5,710 nt of DNA from Candidatus Blautia equi (lineage in GTDB: Bacteria > Bacillota > Clostridia > Lachnospirales > Lachnospiraceae): positions 1 to 5,710 of the forward strand of contig JAGHUU010000226.1 in NCBI GenBank assembly GCA_018064695.1. Direction: 5' to 3'. The notes beneath the pieces were generated by a model. That model ran no database searches. It was given only the letters and a program-made list of their open reading frames with translations, and was not told the origin of the DNA. Within the stretch, counting starts at the first letter, position 1, and each line of letters opens with the position of its first letter. Both the position numbers and the translations under genes were made by a program. Shown here in pieces: positions 1-5,269 of the stretch.

Positions 1-956
1 TCCTCGGTAGGCTGTAACTGTAATCCCAGTTCTTTCAGCTTGGCAAGAACCTCTTCGAGGGACTTGCGTCCAAGGTTGCGAACCTTCATCATGTCATCGG
101 AGGTCTTGTTGCAAAGCTCCTCTACGGTGTTGATGCCGGCTCTCTTTAAGCAGTTGTAGGAACGAACAGAGAGCTCAAGCTCATCGATGCTCATCTCTAA
201 AACTTTCTCTTTTTCATTGTCTTCTTTCTCGATCATGACCTCAGCGGTCTTAGCATTCTCGGAAAGATCAATGAACAGACTCAGATGCTCGCTCAGTACT
301 TTAGCTGCAAGGCTAACTGCCTCATCTGGATCTAAGGTTCCATTGGTATATACATCCAGTGTCAGCTTGTCGAAATCGGTCACCTGGCCAACACGGGTGT
401 TCTGCACGATCATGTTGACTCTGTCTACCGGAGTATAGATCGCATCTACTGCAATTACACCGATTGGCATGTCATCGGTTTTGCCTTTGTCTGCACTGAT
501 GTAACCACGGCCTTTGGTGATGGTAAGCTCCATTGCAAGTCTGCAGTCTTTACCACCGTTCAGGGTTGCGATAACCTGATCCGGATTCATAATCTCGATA
601 TCCTGATCTGCCTGAATATCAGCTGCGGTAACTACGCCTTTGCCCTCAAACTCGATGTATGCGGTCTTAGGCTCGTTGTCTGCGCTGTTATTCTTGATAG
701 CAAGGCTCTTCAGATTCATGATAATCTCGGTTACGTCCTCTTTTACTCCTGGGATGGAGCTGAATTCATGAAGAACGCCGTCGATCTTAACCTGGCTTAC
801 TGCAGCTCCTGGAAGGGAGGACAGCATAATTCTTCTCAGAGAATTGCCAAGTGTGGTACCATAGCCTCTCTCGAGTGGCTCCACAACAAATCTTCCAAAC
901 TTTCTATCTTCGGATATCTCGGTAATTTCAATTTTAGGTTTATTAAAATCGAACAC
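1..956 (-). CDS. rpoA: DNA-directed RNA polymerase alpha subunit (3' end cut by window)
   Basis: This is the alpha subunit, whose dimer scaffolds beta and beta' during RNA polymerase assembly and whose C-terminal domain contacts UP elements and activators. I read 318 codons plus two bases. Residues 1 to about 232 are the N-terminal domain, with the family signature ERGYGTTLGNSLRRIML at 29-45. A charged linker rich in E and K covers about 233-252. The C-terminal domain follows from about 253, with ELSVRSYNCLKRAGI at 261-275, including the DNA-contact arginine region, and NLGRKSLEEV at 294-303. The reading ends ...LQLQPTE, where clostridial alphas normally stop, so only a residue or two is missing. 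The start is GTG at 956-954, fixed by AAGGAGGG eight bases upstream (965-972) and by the typical N-terminus VFDFNKPKIE. It is the last gene in the window of the rpmJ-rpsM-rpsK-rpsD-rpoA operon, 60 bases after rpsD. rplQ would be expected next, outside the window. Confidence 0.97.
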   Translation of the reverse strand, partial: MFDFNKPKIEITEISEDRKFGRFVVEPLERGYGTTLGNSLRRIMLSSLPGAAVSQVKIDGVLHEFSSIPGVKEDVTEIIMNLKSLAIKNNSADNEPKTAYIEFEGKGVVTAADIQADQDIEIMNPDQVIATLNGGKDCRLAMELTITKGRGYISADKGKTDDMPIGVIAVDAIYTPVDRVNMIVQNTRVGQVTDFDKLTLDVYTNGTLDPDEAVSLAAKVLSEHLSLFIDLSENAKTAEVMIEKEDNEKEKVLEMSIDELELSVRSYNCLKRAGINTVEELCNKTSDDMMKVRNLGRKSLEEVLAKLKELGLQLQPTE

Positions 957-1016
957 TTAAGGTTCCCTCCTTCTGGGTTAATCAACGTTTGAGGGTACTG
1001 AATCAGTTTCCAATTA

Positions 1017-1610
1017 TTATTTGGAATACAGCTCGACGATAAGCATCTCGTTAACTGGAACGTCGATTGCTTCTCTTCTTGGGAGCTCTTTAACGGTTCC
1101 CTTAAGAGCTTCCTGATCTACATCGATCCACTCTGGAACAAGTCTTCCACCGGTAACCTCAAGAACTGCTTTATATCTTGCAGAAGATTTAGCTTTCTCT
1201 CTGATCTCGATAACATCGCCAGCTTTTACAAGGTAGGATGGGATGTTAACAAGGTTTCCGTTTACGGTAACGTGCTTGTGATCTACGATCTGACGAGCCT
1301 CGTTTCTGGTTCTTGCAAATCCCATACGGAATACTACGTTGTCAAGACGGGACTCAAGCATAACCATCAGGTTCTCACCGGTCTGGCCTGGCATTCTGTC
1401 TGCTTTTTTGTAGTAGTTACGGAAAGGTTTCTCAAGAACTCCGTAGATGAATTTTGCTTTCTGTTTTTCTCTAAGCTGAAGACCATACTCAGACATTTTT
1501 CTGTTTGCACGTTTCAGCTGACGGGTGGATTTTTTATCAATTCCTAAATAGATTGGATCCAGGGCAAGGGATCTGCATCTTTTAAGGACAGGTGTTCTAT
1601 TTACTGCCAT
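1017..1610 (-). CDS. rpsD: 30S ribosomal protein S4
   Basis: S4 is a primary 16S rRNA binder that starts assembly of the 30S body. In several bacteria it also represses translation of its own operon. The 197-residue product has the usual length for clostridia. An N-terminal helical domain covers about 1-85, and the S4 RNA-binding fold about 86-150, containing LESRLDNVVFRMGFARTR and ARQIVDHKHVTVNG. The C-terminus ends in MLIVELYSK, as in most bacterial S4. Only one cysteine (Cys12) is present in the N-terminal region, so this is the zinc-free form. The ATG has a perfect AGGAGGT eight bases upstream (1619-1625). It lies 17 bases downstream of rpsK and 60 bases upstream of rpoA. In Bacillus rpsD is a separate gene. 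Its place here inside the alpha operon is the clostridial arrangement and makes S4 the natural candidate regulator of this operon. Confidence 0.97.
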   Translation of the reverse strand: MAVNRTPVLKRCRSLALDPIYLGIDKKSTRQLKRANRKMSEYGLQLREKQKAKFIYGVLEKPFRNYYKKADRMPGQTGENLMVMLESRLDNVVFRMGFARTRNEARQIVDHKHVTVNGNLVNIPSYLVKAGDVIEIREKAKSSARYKAVLEVTGGRLVPEWIDVDQEALKGTVKELPRREAIDVPVNEMLIVELYSK

Positions 1611-1627
1611 GTTAAGCTACCTCCTAA

Positions 1628-2026
1628 TTAGACTCTTCTACGTTTTGGTGGACGACATCCGTTGTGTGGAACTGGGGTTACGTCGCGGATGCTGGTAACC
1701 TCAAGACCGCATGCCTGAAGTGCACGAATAGCAGCCTCACGACCGGATCCTGGTCCTTTTACCATTACGTCAACAGTCTTTAAGCCATGAATCAGAGCAG
1801 CTTTGGTAGCAGTCTCTGCTGCCATCTGTGCTGCATAAGGGGTAGATTTTCTTGAACCTCTAAATCCCAGACCACCGGCACTTGCCCAGCTAAGAGCGTT
1901 TCCTTCGTTATCAGTCAGAGTAACAATGGTATTGTTAAAGGAAGACTGAATATGTGCCTGTCCGTGTTCAACGTTTTTCTTTACACGACGCTTTACAGCG
2001 GTCGCTTTTCTTGTAGTCTTTGCCAT
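1628..2026 (-). CDS. rpsK: 30S ribosomal protein S11
   Basis: S11 sits on the 30S platform and helps form the mRNA exit channel near the anti-Shine-Dalgarno helix. The 132-residue product is of standard length. After a basic N-terminal tail (1-18) come HIQSSFNNTIVTLTD (25-39), the loop KGPGSGREAAIRALQ (90-104) and the invariant C-terminal RDVTPVPHNGCRPPKRRRV (114-132). The start is ATG at 2026-2024, matching the family N-terminus MAK. Unlike its neighbours it lacks a strong ribosome binding site. The best upstream match is a bare AGG about ten bases before the ATG (around 2038-2041). It starts 45 bases after rpsM ends, so translation may depend partly on ribosomes from rpsM, which is inference. 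Confidence 0.97.
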   Translation of the reverse strand: MAKTTRKATAVKRRVKKNVEHGQAHIQSSFNNTIVTLTDNEGNALSWASAGGLGFRGSRKSTPYAAQMAAETATKAALIHGLKTVDVMVKGPGSGREAAIRALQACGLEVTSIRDVTPVPHNGCRPPKRRRV

Positions 2027-2071
2027 TTTAAAAACTAACCTACGCTTTCCTTAATAATCTAATAGTTGTTA

Positions 2072-2440
2072 TTATTTCTTCTTGTTTGCTACGGTTCTCT
2101 TAGGACCTTTACGGGTTCTTGCATTGGTCTTGGTTTTCTGACCACGAACCGGAAGTCCTTTACGATGACGGATACCTCTGTAGCATCCGATCTCCTGCAG
2201 TCTCTTGATGTTCAGAGCTACTTCTCTACGAAGATCACCTTCTACGGTCATTGTCTCATCAATGACAGCACTAATTTTCTTTACGTCGTCGTCTGTCAGG
2301 TCTCTGACACGAATGTCAGGGTCAACACCTGCTTTTTCAAGAATTACTGTTGCGCTTGGTCTTCCGATACCATAAATGTAGGTAAGACCGATTTCAATTC
2401 TTTTCTCTCTTGGTAAGTCTACACCAGCTATACGAGCCAT
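2072..2440 (-). CDS. rpsM: 30S ribosomal protein S13
   Basis: S13 lies in the head of the 30S subunit and touches the P-site tRNA and the 50S subunit through bridges B1a and B1b. The product is 122 residues. It begins MARIAGVDLPREKRIEIGL, contains the helix-two-turns-helix region with YIYGIGRPSA (21-30), and ends in the rRNA- and tRNA-binding tail with RGIRHRKGLPVRGQ (88-101) and a lysine-rich end. I place the start at 2440. The open frame runs 46 codons further upstream, but that extension is unlike any S13. The 2440 ATG has GGAGG nine bases upstream (2450-2454) and gives the conserved N-terminus. A 315-base leader lies between rpmJ and this gene, and rpsK follows after 45 bases. Confidence 0.97.
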   Translation of the reverse strand: MARIAGVDLPREKRIEIGLTYIYGIGRPSATVILEKAGVDPDIRVRDLTDDDVKKISAVIDETMTVEGDLRREVALNIKRLQEIGCYRGIRHRKGLPVRGQKTKTNARTRKGPKRTVANKKK

Positions 2441-2489
2441 GTACTGTTTCCTCCATTTTCTTTCTGAAAGTCTTACGTCCTGTACACCA

Positions 2490-2507
2490 CTTGTTCTCTC
2501 GAACAAG
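2490..2507 (-). promoter_or_regulatory. GAGA-loop hairpin upstream of rpsM
   Basis: On the minus strand CTTGTTC-GAGA-GAACAAG forms a perfect 7-bp stem closed by a GNRA tetraloop. Flanking bases can extend it: CAC/GTG across a small bulge, then GTACA (2525-2529) with TGTAC (2482-2486). The stem ends about 36 bases before the rpsM GGAGG. S4 is known in enteric bacteria to repress the alpha operon by binding structured mRNA at rpsM. The position fits that role, but the fold is not the known enteric pseudoknot as far as I can tell. Confidence 0.4.
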
Positions 2508-2594
2508 GTGAAATGGGGTGCATCTGTACGCTGCTTTCTCTCTTTTTTGTTCCTAATTGGGGTGCCTCGGTAAAACACCCAGCCGTCGATGGCG

Positions 2595-2619
2595 GATCGA
2601 ACGACCTTTCCGATGTGTT
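2595..2619 (-). repeat. leader repeat, copy B
   Basis: This is the second copy in transcript order of a roughly 25-base direct repeat spaced 88 bases apart. It matches copy A except for three substitutions and a one-base gap. The core (2597-2613) reads TCGGAAAGGTCGTTCGA on the minus strand. It folds as UCG-(G)-AA / UU-CGA with loop AGGUCG, extendable by one A-U pair. Confidence 0.6.
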
Positions 2620-2682
2620 GCGGCGCTTAACGCCATGCCTCTCGGTATTAGGCAATACATGAAAAATTTTTTCATAAAAACA

Positions 2683-2706
2683 GACCGAACAACCTTTCCG
2701 GGTGTT
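2683..2706 (-). repeat. leader repeat, copy A
   Basis: This is the first copy in transcript order. The core (2685-2701) reads CCGGAAAGGTTGTTCGG on the minus strand and folds as CCG-(G)-AA / UU-CGG with loop AGGUUG. It keeps the stem of copy B through a C-G for U-A exchange. It is followed by CTGTTTTTATG, so this copy could also act as a weak attenuator between rpmJ and rpsM. Confidence 0.6.
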
Positions 2707-2755
2707 CCATCTGCAGCCGCATTTTACACAAACAGACGCTTCTTATAGGGGATAA

Positions 2756-2869
2756 TCAACCCTGGCGCTGTTTGTGCTTTGGATTCTCACAGATAATTCT
2801 GATGGATCCTTTTCTCTTGATGACCTTGCATTTCTCGCAGATCGGTTTTACAGATGATCTTACTTTCAC
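2756..2869 (-). CDS. rpmJ: 50S ribosomal protein L36
   Basis: L36 is the smallest large-subunit protein and binds 23S rRNA near the base of the L7/L12 stalk. The 37-residue product starts VKVRSSVKPICEKCKVIKR and ends PKHKQRQG, the standard length and ending. It carries the zinc ligands Cys11, Cys14, Cys27 and His32, so it is the zinc-binding (C+) form. The start is GTG (2869-2867), supported by AAGGAGG eight bases upstream (2878-2884) and by the family N-terminus. It is too short to stand out as an open frame, and a longer overlapping minus-strand frame is only a shadow. It is the first gene of the operon here, with its own promoter about 110 bases upstream. infA, its usual upstream partner, is absent. 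Confidence 0.96.
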   Translation of the reverse strand: MKVRSSVKPICEKCKVIKRKGSIRIICENPKHKQRQG

Positions 2870-2941
2870 TGGGAAATCCTCCTTCCGTAGTCTGATAACC
2901 ATCCAACTTCAGATGATTATTGATCTTGTATCTGCAGTTTT

Positions 2942-2973
2942 GAGCGCACAAAAACACAGCGTTTTTCACGCTC
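2942..2973 (-). promoter_or_regulatory. 5'-terminal stem-loop of the rpmJ transcript
   Basis: On the minus strand GAGCG...CGCTC encloses AAAAAC...GTTTTT with loop GCTGT, giving an 11-bp hairpin with a small internal loop. The predicted transcription start (about 2974) falls at the base of the stem, so the mRNA would begin as a hairpin. A competing perfect 5-bp hairpin AGCGT-GAAAA-ACGCT, followed by GTGTTTTTG, uses the same 5' bases. A role in 5'-end stability or attenuation is inference. Confidence 0.45.
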
Positions 2974-2980
2974 GGACTAT

Positions 2981-3009
2981 AGTGTAGCACTCCGCCCCCT
3001 AAAAGGCAA
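2981..3009 (-). promoter_or_regulatory. sigma-A promoter of the rpmJ-rpoA operon
   Basis: The -35 box TTGCCT (3004-3009) is followed by exactly 17 bases and the -10 box TACACT (2981-2986). TG one base before the -10 makes it an extended -10 (TGCTACACT). Immediately upstream, 3010-3038 is almost pure A and T tracts, like an UP element bound by the alpha C-terminal domain and common at ribosomal promoters. It is the best promoter match between hflC and rpmJ. Confidence 0.72.
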
Positions 3010-3031
3010 GCATTTTTTTATGAAAAAGTAT

Positions 3032-3056
3032 AAAAAAACAAGCGTCTGCGCGCTGT
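3032..3056 (-). terminator. candidate intrinsic terminator upstream of the rpmJ promoter
   Basis: On the minus strand ACAGCG pairs with CGCT(T)GT around loop CGCAGA (6 bp with one bulged T), followed directly by six more T residues. It would stop leftward transcripts that escape the stronger stem near hflC. The T-run also forms part of the A/T-rich tract upstream of the rpmJ promoter, so it may serve either role. Confidence 0.5.
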
Positions 3057-3061
3057 CCAAA

Positions 3062-3093
3062 CGGCACTTGAGCACTTGCTGATCAAGTGTCCG
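3062..3093. repeat. palindromic hairpin I in the hflC-rpmJ gap
   Basis: CGG-CACTTGA pairs with TCAAGTG-(T)-CCG, a 10-bp stem with one bulge and an 11-base loop. It has no T-run, so it does not look like a terminator. It may be part of a compound intergenic palindromic element with the hairpin at 3116-3153. Confidence 0.5.
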
Positions 3094-3115
3094 GAGAACA
3101 TGATTCAGGGGTGAG

Positions 3116-3153
3116 CAGGCCCCTTTTGCGAAGCAAAACTCCAAATGGGCCTG
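3116..3153. repeat. palindromic hairpin II in the hflC-rpmJ gap
   Basis: The outer arms CAGGCCC (3116-3122) and GGGCCTG (3147-3153) match perfectly. They enclose a second perfect stem TTTTGC-GAA-GCAAAA (3124-3138). The two-tier palindrome resembles REP-like intergenic repeats. Whether it is multicopy in the genome cannot be seen from this window. Confidence 0.55.
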
Positions 3154-3157
3154 TGAA

Positions 3158-3192
3158 ATAAAGGTTTACCGGCATTGCCGGTAAACCTTTAT
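3158..3192 (-). terminator. terminator of the hflK-hflC operon
   Basis: A perfect 16-bp stem (ATAAAGGTTTACCGGC and its complement) with a 3-base loop lies about 47 bases after the hflC stop. On the minus strand the stem ends CCTTTAT and runs into TTTCAC, a moderately U-rich tail. The stem is almost symmetrical, so it could stop transcription in either direction. Confidence 0.65.
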
Positions 3193-3239
3193 AGTGATAC
3201 GCTCTCCATCTTAATACATAAAGCTGCTTAATTCAAGGA

Positions 3240-4112
3240 TTATTCAAGCTTTCCGTCAAATATTTTTGCGATTGGTGAATCGGCGGAAAGGATGACGGTT
3301 TTGTTGTCTCCTACCATGGAATTCTTAAGGGCATCCAGGCTTCTTACGTAGGTGTAGAAGTCGCTGCGGTCTGCATCGGCATAGGCTTCTGCAAGGATTC
3401 TCATGTACTCTGCCTCGCCCTCTGCTTTTAAGATCTCAGCTGCTTTCTCTGCCTCGGAGATCTTGATGGCAACTTCCTTATCCGTGGAGTTGCGGATGAC
3501 CTTTGCCTCGGAGCTTCCTTCTGCGGTGTAGGTAGCGGCAATGTTGTCGCGCTCGGAGATCATACGCTCGTATACAGCCTCCTTGTTGTCATCCGGAAGG
3601 TCAAGCTGTTTGGTCTCGAACATCATAAGGGTGATGCCGTACTGGTTCATGCTGTTTCCAACTGCGTTCATGACCATTCTGGAGAGCTCGCCGTCACGGC
3701 TTGTGATGACCTCGTCCTGAGTCATGCTGGAGATGGCGTTCTTGGTTGCGTTGTATACTGCGGTATTGATACGGCTCTCACCGCTCTCAATAGAGCAGTT
3801 CAGGGTCTGGGCAAATTTCAGAGGATCGTCGATTCTCCATAATACGTAGCTGTCGCTGATCATGGTCTTTTTATCCTTTGTGATGACATCGGATGGAGCA
3901 AGGTCGTACAGCAGGGTTTCTTTTGGAAGGATCTGGGTGGTCTCAAGACCAGGGATCTTAAAGTTGATACCAGGCTGGCTTACCACGCGCTCTACCTTAC
4001 CGAAACGTCTTACCAGTTTGTATTCATTCTGTTCTGTGATCATTAAGCCGCTGAGTGCGCCGAGCAGGACTACTGCTGCTGTGCCAAGGGCTGCTATGGT
4101 TGCTTTTTTCAT
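3240..4112 (-). CDS. hflC: HflC, SPFH/band 7 membrane protein, FtsH modulator subunit
   Basis: HflC pairs with HflK in a large membrane-anchored cage that, in E. coli, surrounds the FtsH protease and modulates its access to substrates. The 290-residue product has an N-terminal membrane anchor (about 4-24, ATIAALGTAAVVLLGALSGL). The band 7 domain follows, with YKLVRRFGKV (31-40) and QPGINFKIPGLE (46-57). An Ala/Glu-rich coiled coil runs about 185-245 (ERMISERDNIAA, then EAEKAAEILKAEGEAEYMRI). The conserved tail DFYTYVRSLDALKNSM (251-266) is followed by VILSADSP. It is shorter than E. coli HflC (334 residues), mainly in the middle of the band 7 domain. I chose the ATG at 4112 because AGGAGG lies nine bases upstream (4122-4127). 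The in-frame ATG at 4142 would overlap hflK and translate that site. It starts 19 bases after hflK ends, so the two are co-transcribed and probably co-translated. Confidence 0.92.
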   Translation of the reverse strand: MKKATIAALGTAAVVLLGALSGLMITEQNEYKLVRRFGKVERVVSQPGINFKIPGLETTQILPKETLLYDLAPSDVITKDKKTMISDSYVLWRIDDPLKFAQTLNCSIESGESRINTAVYNATKNAISSMTQDEVITSRDGELSRMVMNAVGNSMNQYGITLMMFETKQLDLPDDNKEAVYERMISERDNIAATYTAEGSSEAKVIRNSTDKEVAIKISEAEKAAEILKAEGEAEYMRILAEAYADADRSDFYTYVRSLDALKNSMVGDNKTVILSADSPIAKIFDGKLE

Positions 4113-4121
4113 ATCTTTCGT

Positions 4122-4127
4122 CCTCCT
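4122..4127 (-). promoter_or_regulatory. ribosome binding site fixing the hflC start
   Basis: AGGAGG on the minus strand lies nine bases before the ATG at 4112, within the 19-base hflK-hflC gap. It rules against the longer in-frame start at 4142, which would lie inside hflK and upstream of this site. Confidence 0.8.
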
Positions 4128-4131
4128 CTCC

Positions 4132-5148
4132 TTAATTTTCAAGTCCGGCTATTGCACCGGCAACTATCTGTTTTTCCTGTTCGCTTTCAAAGTTCTCAAT
4201 TGGAAGGATCTTTTCAACGCCGGTTCCGTCGTCAACAAGGATCTTGAGGGATGGAAGTACGTCTTCCATGGTCTCGTAGAACATACGCTGTTTGGTGATG
4301 GTTGGGTTCTTCATGTACTCCTCATACATTGCGTTGAAGCGGGCTACCTCAGCCTCGGCCTCGTTGATACGAACCTGTTTGGATGCTTCTGCTGCCTGGA
4401 TGATCTCATCGGCTTCAGCTTCTGCTAACGGCAGCTGCTCGTTGCGGTATTTGTTTGCGTTGTTGAGGGCGGTTTCTTTTCCCTGCTTAGCGGTTTCTAC
4501 TGCCTTGAAGGCTTTCATGATATCCTGTGTTGGCGGCTCGGAATCCTGAATGGTGATGTTAACTAACTGGATACCGATATCCTGGGATTCAAGCTTGTCC
4601 ATGATCATGTCTTTGATTTTTGCCTGGATCTCGCCTTTTCCGGTGGTGAGGACATCGTCTACGGTGTAGCTTGCAATTACGGTACGGATGCAGCTCTGGG
4701 AGATGTTTTTCAGGATGGCCTCAGGCTGCTGGGAGCTGTAGAGGTATTTTACAGGCTCTGCAATACGGTACTCTACGAAGAAGTCTACGTTGATGAAGTT
4801 GTAGTCGGAGGTGATCATGACGCCTTCTTTTTCTACGGTTGCGTAGGTGGCCGGATCGTATCCGATGGTGAAGCCCTGGATGGTGGTGTTTACTTTGTGC
4901 ACCTGCTGCACTGCAGGAAGTTTAAAGTGAAGACCTGTCTCCGGAACTGCTTTTGGTACACCAAAGGTGGTGACTACTGCCTGCTCCTGCTCCTGGATCT
5001 GATAGGTGCAGTCTCCTGCGGTGGCTCCTGCGATCACGCAAAGTGCTACGATTGGAGCTATGCGCTTGGCGATCTTTTTGGTTGGATCGGTGTCTGGTCG
5101 TTTGACAAATGACTGGTGGAATTCTCCATCTGGTTTCTGAAAATCCAT
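4132..5148 (-). CDS. hflK: HflK, SPFH/band 7 membrane protein, FtsH modulator subunit
   Basis: HflK is the partner of HflC in the FtsH-associated membrane cage. The 338-residue product has a short cytoplasmic N-terminus (1-29) lacking the Gly/Pro-rich stretch of the 419-residue E. coli protein. One membrane segment (about 30-45, IAPIVALCVIAGATAG) follows. The band 7 domain starts with QEQEQAVVTTFG (52-63) and TGLHFKLPAVQQV (71-83), and includes GVMITSDYNFINVDFFVEYRI (109-129) and the conserved IQDSEPP (200-206). A coiled coil covers about 215-275, with repeated AEAE motifs. The C-terminal signature is RMFYETMEDVLPSLKILVDD (288-307). The ATG at 5148 has AAGGAGG seven bases upstream (5156-5162). 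The membrane segment is short and ends in Asp46, which is odd. The gene follows a leader with a Mn2+-type riboswitch. FtsH is not in the window. Confidence 0.93.
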   Translation of the reverse strand: MDFQKPDGEFHQSFVKRPDTDPTKKIAKRIAPIVALCVIAGATAGDCTYQIQEQEQAVVTTFGVPKAVPETGLHFKLPAVQQVHKVNTTIQGFTIGYDPATYATVEKEGVMITSDYNFINVDFFVEYRIAEPVKYLYSSQQPEAILKNISQSCIRTVIASYTVDDVLTTGKGEIQAKIKDMIMDKLESQDIGIQLVNITIQDSEPPTQDIMKAFKAVETAKQGKETALNNANKYRNEQLPLAEAEADEIIQAAEASKQVRINEAEAEVARFNAMYEEYMKNPTITKQRMFYETMEDVLPSLKILVDDGTGVEKILPIENFESEQEKQIVAGAIAGLEN

Positions 5149-5217
5149 GATTTTTCCTCCTTTTTGATTTTCATTATTTAAAAGAAAGTCTCGCTCCTGA
5201 AATATTCTTTATTATAT

Positions 5218-5269
5218 AAGAAAAGACTTTTACTTGAAAGACATTTTTCAGCCTTCAAGTAAAAGTCTT
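5218..5269 (-). terminator. riboswitch-controlled intrinsic terminator before hflK
   Basis: On the minus strand AAGACTTTTACTTGAA (5254-5269) pairs perfectly with TTCAAGTAAAAGTCTT (5223-5238) across a 15-base loop, followed by TTCTT. The 16-bp stem ends 70 bases before the hflK ATG. Its 5' arm contains the AAGACTTTT that also forms the 3' strand of the riboswitch closing helix, so terminator and aptamer cannot both form. Confidence 0.75.

Larger units (their letters stand above)
2441..2755 (-). other. structured leader between rpmJ and rpsM
   Basis: This 315-base gap is unusually long for the inside of a ribosomal operon and holds no convincing gene. In transcript order it contains a hairpin at 2685-2701 followed by a U-run. 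Next come an A/T palindrome (ATGAAAAAATTTTTCAT, near 2658-2674) and a small hairpin GTATT-gcct-AATAC next to it. A second copy of the first hairpin follows (2597-2613), then a GGGTG/CACCC stem near 2555-2580, and a GAGA-loop hairpin (2490-2507). The rpsM ribosome binding site comes last. The amount of secondary structure suggests a regulatory leader. I do not recognise it as a named RNA family. It could instead be an inserted multicopy intergenic repeat. Confidence 0.5.

Noticed and set aside
2441..2578. Longer rpsM starting 46 codons upstream.
   Set aside because: The extension is unlike S13, passes through the ribosome binding site of the 2440 ATG, and would remove the conserved MARIAGV start.
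2597..2613. tRNA-like T-arm (GGTCGTTCGATCC) in the rpmJ-rpsM gap.
   Set aside because: There is no matching acceptor, D or anticodon arm around it, and the second copy of the repeat loses the resemblance.
2473..2655. A 60-residue minus-strand open frame in the rpmJ-rpsM gap.
   Set aside because: It needs a TTG start inside a hairpin, has no ribosome binding site, and runs through the repeat and hairpin structures. The translation matches nothing I recognise.
4113..4142. Alternative hflC start at 4142 overlapping the end of hflK.
   Set aside because: It would translate the strong AGGAGG site, has no ribosome binding site of its own, and adds a charged stretch before the membrane anchor.
3862..4549. 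Plus-strand open frames opposite hflC and hflK, and similar ones opposite rpsD and rpsM.
   Set aside because: They are antisense shadows of well-supported minus-strand genes and lack ribosome binding sites and recognisable domains.
5211..5216. Perfect TATAAT on the minus strand just downstream of the riboswitch terminator, as an hflK promoter.
   Set aside because: The hexamer at the right distance (TTTCAA) is a poor -35 and lies in the terminator stem. The A/T richness is explained by the terminator tail. A minor secondary promoter cannot be excluded.
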